Assembly (NCBI RefSeq): GCF_900142985.1
Contig: NZ_LT670849.1
Location: forward strand, 7,270,501-7,334,500
Length of the DNA: 64,000 nt
Direction: 5' to 3'
Source: Bradyrhizobium erythrophlei
GTDB taxonomy: Bacteria > Pseudomonadota > Alphaproteobacteria > Rhizobiales > Xanthobacteraceae
Of this stretch, positions 17,647-26,491 are shown piece by piece. Every line of letters begins with the position of its first letter. Position 1 is the stretch's first letter. Made by a program: the position numbers and the translations under genes. The notes below the pieces were generated by a model. That model did no database searches, was not told the origin of the DNA, and worked only from the letters and a program-made list of their open reading frames with translations.

Positions 17647-19125
17647 ATGACGGTGCATTTCCCCTTCCAGAACACCTATACGGCGCTGCCGGACGGCTTT
17701 TTCGCACGGGTGGCGCCGACGCCGGTGGCCGCGCCCCGGCTGATCAAATTAAATCGACCGCTTGCGGTCAGGCTGGGGCTCGATCCCGACCTCCTGGAGA
17801 GCCCGGAGGGCGCCGAAATCCTCTCCGGCAAACGCCTGCCGGACGGAGCCGAGCCGATCGCCATGGCTTATGCCGGCCACCAGTTCGGCCACTTCGTGCC
17901 GCAGCTCGGTGATGGCCGCGCCATTCTGCTGGGCGAAGTCATGGATATCGACGGGGTTCGCCGCGACATCCAGCTCAAGGGCTCCGGACCGACGCCATTT
18001 TCCCGCCGCGGCGATGGCCGCGCGGCCTTGGGGCCGGTGTTGCGCGAATACATCGTCAGCGAGGCGATGGCGGCGCTTGGAATTCCGACCACCCGATCGC
18101 TCGCCGCAGTCATCACCGGCGAAAGCGTCATGCGTGAGACCGCGCTGCCCGGCGCGGTGCTGACCCGCGTCGCCTCCAGCCACATTCGCGTCGGCACGTT
18201 CCAGTATTTTGCGGCCCGCGGCGATACTGACGGCGTCAGGCGCCTCGCCGATCATGCGATCGGGCGGCACTACCCGAAAGCCGCAGAGGCCGAACGCCCC
18301 TATCACGCTCTGCTCGAGGGCGTGATCGCCCGTCAGGCTGAGCTGGTGGCGCGCTGGCTTCTGGTCGGCTTCATCCACGGCGTCATGAATACCGACAACA
18401 CCTCGATCTCGGGCGAGACGATCGACTATGGCCCCTGCGCCTTCCTCGACCATTACGATCCCGCGGCCGTGTTCTCCTCGATCGATGAGCAGGGCCGCTA
18501 TGCCTACGCCAATCAGCCGCGGATCATGCTCTGGAATCTGACACGCCTCGCCGAATGCCTGCTGCCGCTGTTTGCCGACGACAAGGACAAGGCCATCGAG
18601 CAGGCGCAGGTCATTCTGGGCGAGTTTCCGAACCAGTTCACGACCGCCTATCAATCCGGCCTGCGCCGGAAGATCGGCCTCTTCACGTCGCGCGACGGCG
18701 ACGAGGCGCTGGTGCAAGACCTCCTCGATGCCATGGCTAAAAACCAGGCCGACTTCACATTGACCTTCCGCCGCCTCGGCGATGCGGCCGAGGACGAGGC
18801 GAACGATGGCGACGTGCGTTCGTTGTTTGCCGACCCCGCAGCCTACGACGAATGGGCGGCGCGGTGGCGGCAGCGCCTCGCCGACGAACCGCAAACGCCG
18901 GCCGAGCGCGCCGGCCTGATGCGGACCGTCAATCCCGCTTTCATCCCTCGCAACCACCGGATCGAGGCCGTGATCCAGGCTGCGGTTATCAGCGACGACT
19001 ATGCGCCGTTTGAGGAACTCGTTGCCGTGCTGGCGAAGCCTTACGAAGACCAGCCCGCGTTCGCAGATTATGCCAACCCGCCCGAGCCGGATCAGCGCGT
19101 GCTCCAGACCTTCTGCGGAACATGA
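17647..19125 (+). CDS. selO: Protein adenylyltransferase SelO (YdiU/UPF0061 family)
   Basis: 492 residues covering the whole SelO pseudokinase fold: YAGHQFGHFVPQLGDGRA near 76-93, LKGSGPTPFSRRGDGRAALG near 115-134, SEAMAALGIPTTRSLA, and GVMNTDNTSISGETIDYGP near 248-266. SelO transfers AMP from ATP to Ser, Thr or Tyr of proteins and is linked to redox stress. The C-terminus TFCGT keeps the conserved penultimate-region cysteine that is selenocysteine in animals. It starts about 200 bp from aspS on the opposite strand. Family and length are typical. Confidence 0.94.
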   Translation: MTVHFPFQNTYTALPDGFFARVAPTPVAAPRLIKLNRPLAVRLGLDPDLLESPEGAEILSGKRLPDGAEPIAMAYAGHQFGHFVPQLGDGRAILLGEVMDIDGVRRDIQLKGSGPTPFSRRGDGRAALGPVLREYIVSEAMAALGIPTTRSLAAVITGESVMRETALPGAVLTRVASSHIRVGTFQYFAARGDTDGVRRLADHAIGRHYPKAAEAERPYHALLEGVIARQAELVARWLLVGFIHGVMNTDNTSISGETIDYGPCAFLDHYDPAAVFSSIDEQGRYAYANQPRIMLWNLTRLAECLLPLFADDKDKAIEQAQVILGEFPNQFTTAYQSGLRRKIGLFTSRDGDEALVQDLLDAMAKNQADFTLTFRRLGDAAEDEANDGDVRSLFADPAAYDEWAARWRQRLADEPQTPAERAGLMRTVNPAFIPRNHRIEAVIQAAVISDDYAPFEELVAVLAKPYEDQPAFADYANPPEPDQRVLQTFCGT

Positions 19126-19238
19126 ATTGTTAACCCTCCGCTGCACATTGCGCGGCGCGAGGAACCGGAACTGCCCGAAATTAAGAGGCGTTCAATTGCT
19201 TCCCAGCAAACCTGCCGGTTTGTTTGGGGGGATTTTTC

Positions 19239-19352
19239 GTGGACGCTTTGGTTTTCGAATTCATGGGTCTCGCCATCGTCGGGCTCTGCGTCATCGTGCT
19301 GATGGTGCCTTGCGCTCGGCGGCCGTCGGGACGGCCCGCCCGCGACGTCTGA
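19239..19352 (+). CDS. Possible 37-residue membrane protein
   Basis: A GTG-initiated frame encodes MDALVFEFMGLAIVGLCV, continuing through a hydrophobic stretch to a basic tail (CARRPSGRPARDV). A run of six G residues lies about eight bases upstream as a Shine-Dalgarno. One transmembrane helix with positive residues inside is a common small-protein plan. There is no recognisable family, and a short GC-rich frame could be chance. Confidence 0.35.
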   Translation: MDALVFEFMGLAIVGLCVIVLMVPCARRPSGRPARDV

Positions 19353-19517
19353 CCGGCTCGCACCCCTGAGAACGGCGAGGGCGGCGCTGCAAATAGCGGC
19401 CGTTTGCCTTGAATCATGACCTAAGCGTAAGATTGCGGTCTCGAATTGGCCGCAAGGCCCTTGACATATCAGCGCTTTCGGCCGAACGCCCTTCGGGTAA
19501 AGCGTCATGGACCGTTC

Positions 19518-20666
19518 ATGGATCTGATTACCACTACGGCGGACCTCTCCGCCCTCTGCGACCGCCTCGCCAAACACCGGGTCATCACCGTCGATACCGA
19601 ATTCCTTCGCGAGACCACCTATTACCCGCTGCTGTGCGTGGTGCAGATGGCGAGCGCGGAGGAAGCCGCCGTGATCGATGCGCTCGCCGAGGGCATCGAT
19701 CTCAGGCCCTTCTTCGAATTGATGGCCAACGAAAAGGTGCTCAAGGTCTTCCATGCGGCGCGCCAGGACATCGAGATTGTCTGGCACCGCGCCGGCATCG
19801 TTCCGCACCCGATCTTCGACACCCAGGTCGCCGCCATGGCGCTCGGTTATGGCGATTCAATCGCCTACGATCAGTTGGTCGAACGCGTCACCGGCCACCG
19901 GCCGGACAAGACCCATCGGTTCACCGACTGGTCGCGCCGCCCGTTGACAGAAGACCAGATGCACTACGCGCTGGCGGACGTGACCCACTTGCGCGACGTG
20001 TTCGCAGCGCTCGATGCCGATCTCAAGCAGCGCGGCCGCAGCGACTGGGTCAGCGAGGAAATGGAGGTTCTGACCAGCCCGCGAACCTATGATTTCCATC
20101 CCGAGCGGGCGTGGGAGCGCCTGAAAACCCGGGTCCGCAAGCCCAAGGAATTGGCCGTACTGATAGAGGTCGCAGCCTGGCGCGAACAGGAAGCACAAAG
20201 CCGCGACGTGCCGCGCGGCCGCATCCTAAAGGACGACGTCGTCGGCGACATCGCGACCCACGCGCCGACGAGTCCCGAAAGACTCGCCAATCTGCGCTCG
20301 CTGCCGAAAGGTTTCGACCGATCGAAATGGGGCTCCGACATCGTCGCCGCCGTGCAGCGCGGGCTGGCGCGCGATCCTGCGACCCTGCCGAAACTCGAAA
20401 GGCCCCGCAACAACAGCAACGGCGCGGCCATCGTCGAACTGCTCAAGGTGTTGCTGCGCATGACCTCGGAACGCCACGCGGTCGCAAGCAAGGTGATCGC
20501 GACGGTCGATGATCTCGAACAGATCGCAGCCGACGACAATGCCGATGTCGGCGCGCTGCACGGCTGGCGCCGCGAATTGTTCGGCGAGGCCGCGCTGGCG
20601 TTGAAGCATGGTCAGCTCGCGCTCGCGATCGAGAAAGGCAGAGTTGTAAAAGTGGAGCGAAACTGA
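19518..20666 (+). CDS. rnd: Ribonuclease D
   Basis: 382 residues. The N-terminal DEDD exonuclease domain shows [13 protein letters not shown] (metal-binding DxE at about 25-27), [11 protein letters not shown] and the C-terminal exonuclease motif [11 protein letters not shown]; an HRDC domain follows at about 205-285. RNase D trims tRNA 3' ends and other structured RNA from the 3' side. The open frame begins at 19446, but the ATG at 19518 (MDLITT) matches family starts. The tail is longer than the E. coli exonuclease region alone, as usual for alphaproteobacteria. Confidence 0.93.
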   Translation: MDLITTTADLSALCDRLAKHRVITVDTEFLRETTYYPLLCVVQMASAEEAAVIDALAEGIDLRPFFELMANEKVLKVFHAARQDIEIVWHRAGIVPHPIFDTQVAAMALGYGDSIAYDQLVERVTGHRPDKTHRFTDWSRRPLTEDQMHYALADVTHLRDVFAALDADLKQRGRSDWVSEEMEVLTSPRTYDFHPERAWERLKTRVRKPKELAVLIEVAAWREQEAQSRDVPRGRILKDDVVGDIATHAPTSPERLANLRSLPKGFDRSKWGSDIVAAVQRGLARDPATLPKLERPRNNSNGAAIVELLKVLLRMTSERHAVASKVIATVDDLEQIAADDNADVGALHGWRRELFGEAALALKHGQLALAIEKGRVVKVERN

Positions 20667-20684
20667 CCAACGCGCTCGGCTGAA

Positions 20685-20861
20685 CTAACTCGTTTTGCCG
20701 CCATTGGGCCTGTTGGGAGCCGCTTTCGCGGCCTTCGATACTTCCGCCAGGGCCATCGATAGAATATAAGCGCTGGTGTGCATCTTTAGCTGGCGTGCTT
20801 TCTCGATCGCAGCCGAGATCATGTCGGCCAGTTCGTCGAGATCATTTTTAGGACTCGCCAT
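20685..20861 (-). CDS. Small protein, function unknown
   Basis: 58 residues: it starts MASPKNDLDELADMISAAI and ends in a basic PNRPNGGKTS tail. One long amphipathic helix is likely (residues 6-48). GGAAG lies about ten bases before the ATG. High third-position GC and the ribosome-binding site support coding. It is divergent from the 57-residue gene with only 26 bp between start codons. I recognise no family. Confidence 0.5.
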   Translation of the reverse strand: MASPKNDLDELADMISAAIEKARQLKMHTSAYILSMALAEVSKAAKAAPNRPNGGKTS

Positions 20862-20887
20862 TTTTACGGTCTTCCGGAGCGCGAACG

Positions 20888-21061
20888 GTGAACATCGACG
20901 ATCCCGATCACCCCGGGGATAAATTGTTGCAATTGCTTCGCGACAATGAGATCGACCTGAACGTCGTCGAAGGGTTGCGGCTTGTCGTCGCCTTCCGAAA
21001 AATCAAGGATCCAGCCGATCGGCGTATTTTGATTGAACTCGCCGAGCGTCTCGTAAAGTAG
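20888..21061 (+). CDS. Small acidic protein, function unknown
   Basis: 57 residues from a GTG start: it begins MNIDDPDHPGDKLLQLLRDN and ends DRRILIELAERLVK. Two helices rich in Leu and charged residues are predicted, reminiscent of small regulators or antitoxin-like proteins, but no domain is recognised. GGAG precedes the GTG by about nine bases. The stop is TAG. It is divergent from the 58-residue gene; their Shine-Dalgarno sequences share one nine-base block (CTTCCGGAG). Confidence 0.5.
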   Translation: MNIDDPDHPGDKLLQLLRDNEIDLNVVEGLRLVVAFRKIKDPADRRILIELAERLVK

Positions 21062-21318
21062 ACGGCGACCGTCGCCGATATCGCTTTGCCGGGATCGGTG
21101 CGTCGGGACTGCGCTAGGCGCGAAAGCTCGCGCGGGCCGCTCATTAACTCCGCGCGCTGCGAACGCCCACCATCCGACGGGCGCTGCGCGTCAACCCAAT
21201 CCCGCATCGAAAGTTACCCCATGCCGCCGGCAACTACTTTAGCGGGCATCTCATTTCATTTTCAACTTTTTTTGCTAATCAGTCCGGCATGGATGCCGTG
21301 CGCGCGCGGCAACGCAAA

Positions 21319-22407
21319 TTACCATTTCACCTCGACACCAGCCGTCGCCTGATGTGACTGCAAGTTGGAGCGAAACTTGCCGTCATAGTTGAGGTAGAGG
21401 CGCACTGTGTTGGTCAAGCTCACTGAAAGCGCGGCGCCCGCGTCCGCGCCGTACCTGCTTTCACCGATCCCCTGCACCATGATGCTCTCGGGCCCAAGGG
21501 TGACGGCGACCTGACTGAGGTTTTGCTCGAAGTTGTCGACGAACTTGCCGTAGGCCGAGACGTCGAGGATCTTTTGATCCACGATCCAGTAGTGCCCAAC
21601 TTCCGCGCCAAGCAATATTCGCGCGCGTTCGAGTGTCGCACCGCTTACCGAAACCGGATCGAGGCCTCCCATCTCCTGGAACGATCCCGTCGACGCGCGG
21701 ACATATTCGAGCGCAGCTTTCGGCACGAAGCGGCTCTGATCCGCCGTCCAGTAATAGCTGAGTTCGGTCAATGCACCGTCGATCTGTCCGTGGTAGCCGG
21801 CGGTCGCAAACCCGAATCCCGTATCGCGGCTTGAGTTGATCTTGCCAAAGCCGTGAACTAGCGCCATCGCCCAGGTCCACGGCCCCCTGTCGACCGAGGC
21901 GTTGAAGCCGAGCTGGGTCAGATCAAGGTTCGCCGACTGCATGGCCAGCGGCACGTCGATGCCGGTCCGGCTCTGGTCGATCGAGAATCCGACGTTCACG
22001 CCCGGCGCGATCCGGGCGCCGAACCCGGCGACACCGCCCGTCGTTGAGCGCTTGTCACCGAAGAAAGGACCTTGGGCTGCGGTCGTGCTCGAGATGCCAT
22101 AGAGCTCGCCCCAGCTCCGGAAGGCTTGGCCGTCGAGGGCTTCCGATGCGCCACCGCCGCCGGGATTGCTGCGCGAGGCACGGCCGAAGCCGCCGGTCGC
22201 CTGGTCGCCGAGTCGCTCCAGGAAGTTGCTGCCAAGATTGGCGATACCTGCGCCGGCGGACAGGTCGGTCGCTGTCGTCGAAGACGCCGGCACTGGAGGG
22301 GGCGGCGGAGGCCCCGCGAAGATTTGGGCTTGAGCCTCAATCGGCGCTGAAAACGCCATCGCGAGTGCGAAAGCGATAAAAAAAGACCTAGCCGGCCAAA
22401 AGCCCAT
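21319..22407 (-). CDS. Autotransporter beta-domain (outer-membrane barrel) protein
   Basis: 362 residues. A signal peptide ending near EAQAQ is followed by a proline run (GPPPPPPVP) and a short linker. Residues 95-362 form alternating amphipathic strands typical of the autotransporter barrel (PF03797), ending with the aromatic terminus GVEVKW needed for BAM-mediated insertion. There is almost no passenger domain (about 60 residues), so it may act as a simple barrel rather than a secretion device. It stands alone; the next gene upstream is csp in the opposite direction. Confidence 0.85.
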   Translation of the reverse strand: MGFWPARSFFIAFALAMAFSAPIEAQAQIFAGPPPPPPVPASSTTATDLSAGAGIANLGSNFLERLGDQATGGFGRASRSNPGGGGASEALDGQAFRSWGELYGISSTTAAQGPFFGDKRSTTGGVAGFGARIAPGVNVGFSIDQSRTGIDVPLAMQSANLDLTQLGFNASVDRGPWTWAMALVHGFGKINSSRDTGFGFATAGYHGQIDGALTELSYYWTADQSRFVPKAALEYVRASTGSFQEMGGLDPVSVSGATLERARILLGAEVGHYWIVDQKILDVSAYGKFVDNFEQNLSQVAVTLGPESIMVQGIGESRYGADAGAALSVSLTNTVRLYLNYDGKFRSNLQSHQATAGVEVKW

Positions 22408-22781
22408 CTGTGCCGTTCCAAAAGATGGGCGCGCCAGCCCGAAAGTACCAAATTGCCTTTAATTGAAGGATTTGTTCGCAGTTCTGTATCGGCGTCAATT
22501 GCTCCCAGCGGAGCCTTGAGGGCGATTGGCGAGCCTTGTTGTTCCCCGGCCACAGGCCGTTGGCGCCGTTCCAGAGCACCTCCTGAGATTTAGCAAGCCC
22601 GCCCGAGGCTTGCTAACACGCAATTTTCGTGTTGCAATCCTTGTCACAATCGGAATTAGGCCGATCGGCTGTGCGTTTCGCGACTAGGAAATTCAGCAGA
22701 CATCCTCAGAGCCCGCTTGTGGCGCGGCACGCAATTTGCGCGTGGCCGCGTCTTTGTTACGTCTAGACCAGGAGACAGGCG
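22408..22781. other. Divergent intergenic region with a 10-bp inverted repeat
   Basis: This 374-bp stretch separates the autotransporter gene from csp. It holds an inverted repeat at 22590-22616 (TTAGCAAGCC/GGCTTGCTAA, loop seven bases) with no T-tract, so a protein site or RNA hairpin is as likely as a terminator. A 31-bp imperfect direct repeat (22391-22421 and 22549-22579) lies on the autotransporter side. The csp leader probably begins after 22650. Confidence 0.5.
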
Positions 22782-22985
22782 ATGCAAAAAGGCACCGTCA
22801 AGTGGTTCAACCCGACGAAGGGTTATGGGTTCATCAAGCCGATGGTCGGCGATAAGGACGTGTTCGTCCATATCTCTGCCGTTGAGCGCGCTGGGCTCAC
22901 CACCCTTAACGAGAATCAGGTTATCGAATACGACCTTGTCGAGAATCGCGGAAAAACTTCCGCCGAAAATCTCAAGGTTTCCTAA
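22782..22985 (+). CDS. Cold-shock protein (CspA family)
   Basis: 67 residues, a single OB fold. Both RNA-binding motifs are present: KGYGFIKP (RNP1-like, 13-20) and VFVHISAVE (RNP2-like, 27-35), preceded by TVKWFNP. Csp proteins bind single-stranded RNA and DNA and melt secondary structure, in the cytoplasm. AGGAGA lies about six bases before the ATG. A strong intrinsic terminator follows 36 bp downstream. Several paralogues are usual in Bradyrhizobium, so no numbered symbol is given. Confidence 0.95.
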   Translation: MQKGTVKWFNPTKGYGFIKPMVGDKDVFVHISAVERAGLTTLNENQVIEYDLVENRGKTSAENLKVS

Positions 22986-23021
22986 GCCTCGTCACGATCC
23001 GCGCAAGCAATCCTGATGTAA

Positions 23022-23050
23022 CCCCCGGCCTCGCCGGGGGATTTGTTTTT
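23022..23050 (+). terminator. Intrinsic terminator of csp
   Basis: The arms CCCCCGGC and GCCGGGGG flank a three-base loop CTC and are followed by ATTTGTTTTT. It lies 36 bp after the csp stop; repeat R2 begins ten bases later. Confidence 0.88.
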
Positions 23051-23059
23051 GATCTACGC

Positions 23060-23226
23060 CTCGTGGTCCGATTCTAACATTCGCATCCCTTCTCAGCGTC
23101 GACTTTTGCGAATGTTAGAATCAAAGGACCACTAGCAGATATCGGTTCTAGTGGAGTTTTGGATTTGACATTCGCTGTGCGAGCTCGCGGCTAGGCGGGG
23201 AGCGAATGTCAAATCCACTCCACTAG
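23060..23226 (+). repeat. BIME-like doublet R2 (alpha dialect)
   Basis: H1 at 23060-23135: foot CTCGTGGTCC/GGACCACTAG, AAA bulge on the right arm, inner stem GATTCTAACATTCGCA. H2 at 23148-23226: foot CTAGTGGAG/CTCCACTAG, TTT bulge on the left arm, inner stem TGGATTTGACATTCGCT. The spacer is 12 nt. The final CTAG contains the purN stop codon. It sits between convergent csp and purN. Confidence 0.9.
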
Positions 23227-23909
23227 CCCGCAGGCCGCGGCGATATCAGCGTGCCGCACACGCCCGCGCCGCCGGCGAGCCGGCAAATTTCCCCGTCGAG
23301 ACCAAGCTTGCCGCTCGCCAAGAGGCGCAGGGCCTCCGGATAGATCTGATGCTCGATTTCAAGAATCCGCGCCGACAGCGTCTGCGGCGTGTCGTCATCG
23401 CGAACCTCCACCACCCCCTGCATCACGATCGGTCCCGCATCCGTTTCCGGCGTGACGAAATGGACGGTCGCCCCTGATACCTTCACGCCGGCATTCAACG
23501 CCTGTGCATGGGGATCGAGGCCCGGGAAAGACGGCAGCAGCGAGGGATGGATATTGAGCATCTTCCCGTACCACGCTTGCACGAACTCCGCCGTGAACAG
23601 CCGCATGAAGCCGCCCAGGCAAATCAGATCGATCCGGTGATCGTCGAGCGTCGCCTGCAACCTTGCTTCAAAGGCAGCACGGTCTTTTCCGAACGGCTTG
23701 CTTTCGATCGTGACGGTCGGGACGTTTTCCGCCTCGGCCGACGCAAGGCCGCCGGCATCCGCCCGATTTGAAATCACGACCGCGATCTCGGCGGGAAAGC
23801 CATCCACCTTGGCCGCCTTGATCAGGGCGGCCATGTTGGAGCCGCGCCCCGAGATCAGGATCGCCACGCGGGGCTTTCCGGCGCCCTCATGTGGAGCGGA
23901 CTTCACCAT
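23223..23909 (-). CDS. purN: Phosphoribosylglycinamide formyltransferase
   Basis: 228 residues. GRGSNMAAL (phosphate loop), the catalytic region [13 protein letters not shown] and the DAGPIVMQ segment with the essential aspartate are all present. PurN transfers a formyl group from 10-formyl-tetrahydrofolate to GAR in purine synthesis. The ATG overlaps the end of purM by seven bases, so the two are translationally coupled. The TAG stop (23223-23225, minus strand) falls inside the terminal CTAG of repeat R2. Confidence 0.95.
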   Translation of the reverse strand: MVKSAPHEGAGKPRVAILISGRGSNMAALIKAAKVDGFPAEIAVVISNRADAGGLASAEAENVPTVTIESKPFGKDRAAFEARLQATLDDHRIDLICLGGFMRLFTAEFVQAWYGKMLNIHPSLLPSFPGLDPHAQALNAGVKVSGATVHFVTPETDAGPIVMQGVVEVRDDDTPQTLSARILEIEHQIYPEALRLLASGKLGLDGEICRLAGGAGVCGTLISPRPAG

Positions 23910-24976
23910 GAAAGGTCGAGGTGGCCGTTATAGACGACGCGATGTTCGCCCTCGGCCGGGATCACTTCACCGAGCGACGTCACCGTCTCGCCGGCCTCGG
24001 CGAGGACGGCGGTCACGGCTTCAACGGCATCCGCCTCGACGACGGCGATCATGCCGATTCCGCAATTGAACGTGCGCAGCAGCTCAAGCTCTGCGATGTT
24101 GCCTTGCTTGGCGAGCCACTTGAAGACCGGCAACACCGGCAGCCGCGCGAGATCGATCCCCACACCCAACTGTTTCGGCAGCACACGCGGGATATTGTCG
24201 GTGAATCCGCCGCCAGTGATATGCGCAAGCGCCTTGACCGCGCCGGTCTCGCGGATCGCGCGCAGACAGGAACGAACATAAAGCTTGGTCGGGGCCAGCA
24301 ATGCGCCGCCCAGCGTCATGACCGGCGAAAACGGCGCCGGCGCGTCGAGTGCGAGGCCCGAGGCTTCGACAATCCTTCGCACCAGGGAAAAGCCGTTGGA
24401 GTGGACGCCCGACGAGGCGAGGCCGATCACGGCGTCGCCGGCGCGAATATCCGCACGCGGCAACAGCGTGCCGCGCTCGGCGGCGCCGACCGCAAATCCC
24501 GCAAGGTCGTAGTCGCCATCCTTGTAGAGGCCGGGCATTTCGGCGGTCTCGCCGCCGATCAGCGCGCAGCCGGACTCGCGGCAGCCTTCGGCGATACCGG
24601 CCACGATGGCGGCGGTCGCCTCGGGCTCGAGCTTGCCGCAGGCAAAATAATCGAGAAAGAAAAGCGGCTCGGCGCCCTGCACCACGAGGTCGTTGACCGA
24701 CATCGCCACGAGGTCGATCCCGATCCCGCCATGCAGTCCAGTGTCGATGGCGATCTTGACCTTGGTGCCGACCCCGTCGGTGGCGGCCACCAGAACCGGG
24801 TCCTTGAAGCCGGCCGCCTTCAGATCGAACAGCCCGCCGAAACCACCGATTTCGGCCTCGGTACCAGGGCGCGCCGTGGCGCGGACCATCGGCTTGATCA
24901 GGTCGACCAGGCGGTTGCCTGCATCGATATCGACGCCCGAATCCGCGTAAGTGAGCCCGTTCTTGCGCTCGCCCAT
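23903..24976 (-). CDS. purM: Phosphoribosylformylglycinamidine cyclo-ligase
   Basis: 357 residues. It begins [20 protein letters not shown] and contains [41 protein letters not shown] and [16 protein letters not shown], the AIR synthetase motifs for ATP and FGAM binding. PurM closes the imidazole ring of purines. AGGTC precedes the ATG at 24976; a TTG at 24988 is a weaker start. It overlaps purN by seven bases and is divergent from pgsA. Confidence 0.95.
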   Translation of the reverse strand: MGERKNGLTYADSGVDIDAGNRLVDLIKPMVRATARPGTEAEIGGFGGLFDLKAAGFKDPVLVAATDGVGTKVKIAIDTGLHGGIGIDLVAMSVNDLVVQGAEPLFFLDYFACGKLEPEATAAIVAGIAEGCRESGCALIGGETAEMPGLYKDGDYDLAGFAVGAAERGTLLPRADIRAGDAVIGLASSGVHSNGFSLVRRIVEASGLALDAPAPFSPVMTLGGALLAPTKLYVRSCLRAIRETGAVKALAHITGGGFTDNIPRVLPKQLGVGIDLARLPVLPVFKWLAKQGNIAELELLRTFNCGIGMIAVVEADAVEAVTAVLAEAGETVTSLGEVIPAEGEHRVVYNGHLDLSW

Positions 24977-25121
24977 GACCTGTTCCAAATGCCGTTGCTG
25001 CGGCCTTTTGCCTGCGTCGGCGACTTGCCGGCTGGTTACGTCGGATTTCGCCTATGTGCAATGGTGACAGGCGCTTACTATGTAGACAACAGCCGGTCCG
25101 CCCCGCAAAAAGGGGATAACT

Positions 25122-25700
25122 TTGGAGAAAAGGGCTGAGAGTCAGGAAACGACCGAGTTGAGTATTCCCAACATCATTACGCTGGCGCGCATCATCCTCG
25201 TGCCGGTCATTATCTGGGCGATTGCCTCCAACGAGATGGAGATTGCGTTTGCGATCTTCGTGATCGCGGGCGTCAGTGACGCCGTAGACGGGTTTCTGGC
25301 GAAGCGCTTCAACATGGCGAGCGAACTGGGCGCCCTGCTCGATCCGCTCGCCGACAAGGCACTTCTGGTCTCGATTTATGTGGCTCTCGGCATCTGGGGC
25401 GCGATGCCGCGCTGGATCGTCATCCTCGTCGTCTCCCGCGACATCATGATCGTGTCGGCCGTGATCGTGTCATGGCTGTTCGACAAGCCGGTCGAGATGA
25501 AGCCGCTGATGGTTTCCAAGCTCAATACCGCAGCCCAGGTCGCGCTCGCGGCATTGATCCTCGCCTCGCTCGGTTTCGGTTTCAAACCGATGCCCTATGA
25601 TGCCGTGCTGATGGGATTGGTAACCGTCTTTACTTTGGTTTCCGTATCGCTCTATCTCGTCGAATGGATACGGCATATGAGCACGATCGAGGCAAACTAG
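25122..25700 (+). CDS. pgsA: CDP-alcohol phosphatidyltransferase (PgsA-like)
   Basis: 192 residues with five or six transmembrane helices. The family motif is DAVDGFLAKRFNMASELGAL followed by LDPLADK, matching D-G-x2-A-x-R-x8-G-x3-D-x3-D that binds the CDP-lipid and metal. PgsA condenses CDP-diacylglycerol with glycerol-3-phosphate, the first committed step to phosphatidylglycerol and cardiolipin. The start is uncertain: TTG at 25122 has AGGGG upstream, while a TTG near residue 13 (LSIPNIITLAR) would match shorter homologues. The TAG stop at 25698-25700 lies in a CTAG that begins repeat remnant R11. Confidence 0.85.
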   Translation: MEKRAESQETTELSIPNIITLARIILVPVIIWAIASNEMEIAFAIFVIAGVSDAVDGFLAKRFNMASELGALLDPLADKALLVSIYVALGIWGAMPRWIVILVVSRDIMIVSAVIVSWLFDKPVEMKPLMVSKLNTAAQVALAALILASLGFGFKPMPYDAVLMGLVTVFTLVSVSLYLVEWIRHMSTIEAN

Positions 25701-25770
25701 ACCCGATCGTTCGTGTATAATGCGGCGAGCTATCCGCATTCGCATGCGAACTTCGAAATCGGAGCTCTAG
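25697..25770. repeat. Single-hairpin repeat remnant R11 (beta dialect)
   Basis: The right arm, 25746-25770, is GCGAACTTCGAAATCGGAGCTCTAG split across blocks: GCGAACTTCGAAATC then GGAGCTCTAG. It matches the corresponding arm of R7 (45361-45385) at 24 of 25 bases. The left arm is decayed (CTAGACCCGATCGTTCG) and starts in the pgsA stop codon. The right arm supplies GGAG and the first base of the hdaA GTG start. Confidence 0.75.
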
Positions 25771-26444
25771 TGGCAGGCCGCGTCCACCCCCGTCAGCTGG
25801 CATTTGCGCTTCCGCATGCCGAAAGCCTGACGCGAGATAACTTTCTCGAAGGACCGGCCAACGCGGCCGGGCTGGCTCTGATCGACAGCTGGCCCGACTG
25901 GCCGAACCGCGTGATGTTTCTGTCCGGCCCCGAAGGATCCGGCAAAAGTCATCTAGCCGCGATCTGGGCCGAAGAGTCCGGCGCGCGCTCGACCTCGGCG
26001 CACGCTTTGACATCTGACGAAGTCCCCGGCGCGCTGGCGACGGGTGCGCTCGTGATCGAGGATTTGAAATCCGCCGATCTCGACGAGCGCGCGCTGTTCC
26101 ATCTGCTGAACCTGGCCCGCGAAGACGGCGCATTTGTCCTGATGACGGCGCGCGAGCCGCCGACAGAAGTGGAGCTTCGCGATCTGCGGTCGCGGTTACG
26201 CGCAATACCGACAGTGCAGCTGCTGCCGCCCGACGATCACCTATTTCGCGCCTTGATCGTGAAGTTCTGCGCCGATCGCCAACTCGTCGTCGATGAGGCC
26301 GTGGTCAGTTACCTCACCACCCGCCTGGAGCGCTCCTATGCCGCCGTGCGGCAGGCCGTGGAGCTGCTGGACGCCGAAGCCCTCCGGCTGGGCCGGCCGG
26401 TTACCCGGGCGCTGGCGGCCGAATTGCTGCGCAGTAACACCTGA
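25770..26444 (+). CDS. hdaA: DnaA-related regulatory protein HdaA (Hda-like)
   Basis: 224 residues from GTG at 25770 (MAGRVHPRQLAFALPHAE). The protein has a DnaA-type AAA+ module: Walker A GPEGSGKSHL, Walker B-like ALVIEDL, and a sensor region ending in the SYAAVRQAVELLD helix; the DNA-binding domain IV of DnaA is absent. Hda-type proteins act with the beta clamp to hydrolyse DnaA-bound ATP and prevent re-initiation; QLAFALP near the N-terminus fits the clamp-binding motif. GGAG sits five bases before GTG, both within repeat R11. Longer starts upstream would run through the repeat and are less likely. Confidence 0.85.
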   Translation: MAGRVHPRQLAFALPHAESLTRDNFLEGPANAAGLALIDSWPDWPNRVMFLSGPEGSGKSHLAAIWAEESGARSTSAHALTSDEVPGALATGALVIEDLKSADLDERALFHLLNLAREDGAFVLMTAREPPTEVELRDLRSRLRAIPTVQLLPPDDHLFRALIVKFCADRQLVVDEAVVSYLTTRLERSYAAVRQAVELLDAEALRLGRPVTRALAAELLRSNT

Positions 26445-26491
26445 TCACGGGCGAGCCTGCCATCTTGACGGAACTGACGGCGGGAACATCA

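Noticed and set aside
17749..19146. 465-codon open frame opposite selO
   Set aside because: Antisense shadow of selO, which has complete motifs and normal length.
22388..22579. 63-codon open frame on the minus strand between csp and the autotransporter gene
   Set aside because: It overlaps the start of the autotransporter gene, lacks a ribosome-binding site and seems to arise from the direct repeat there.
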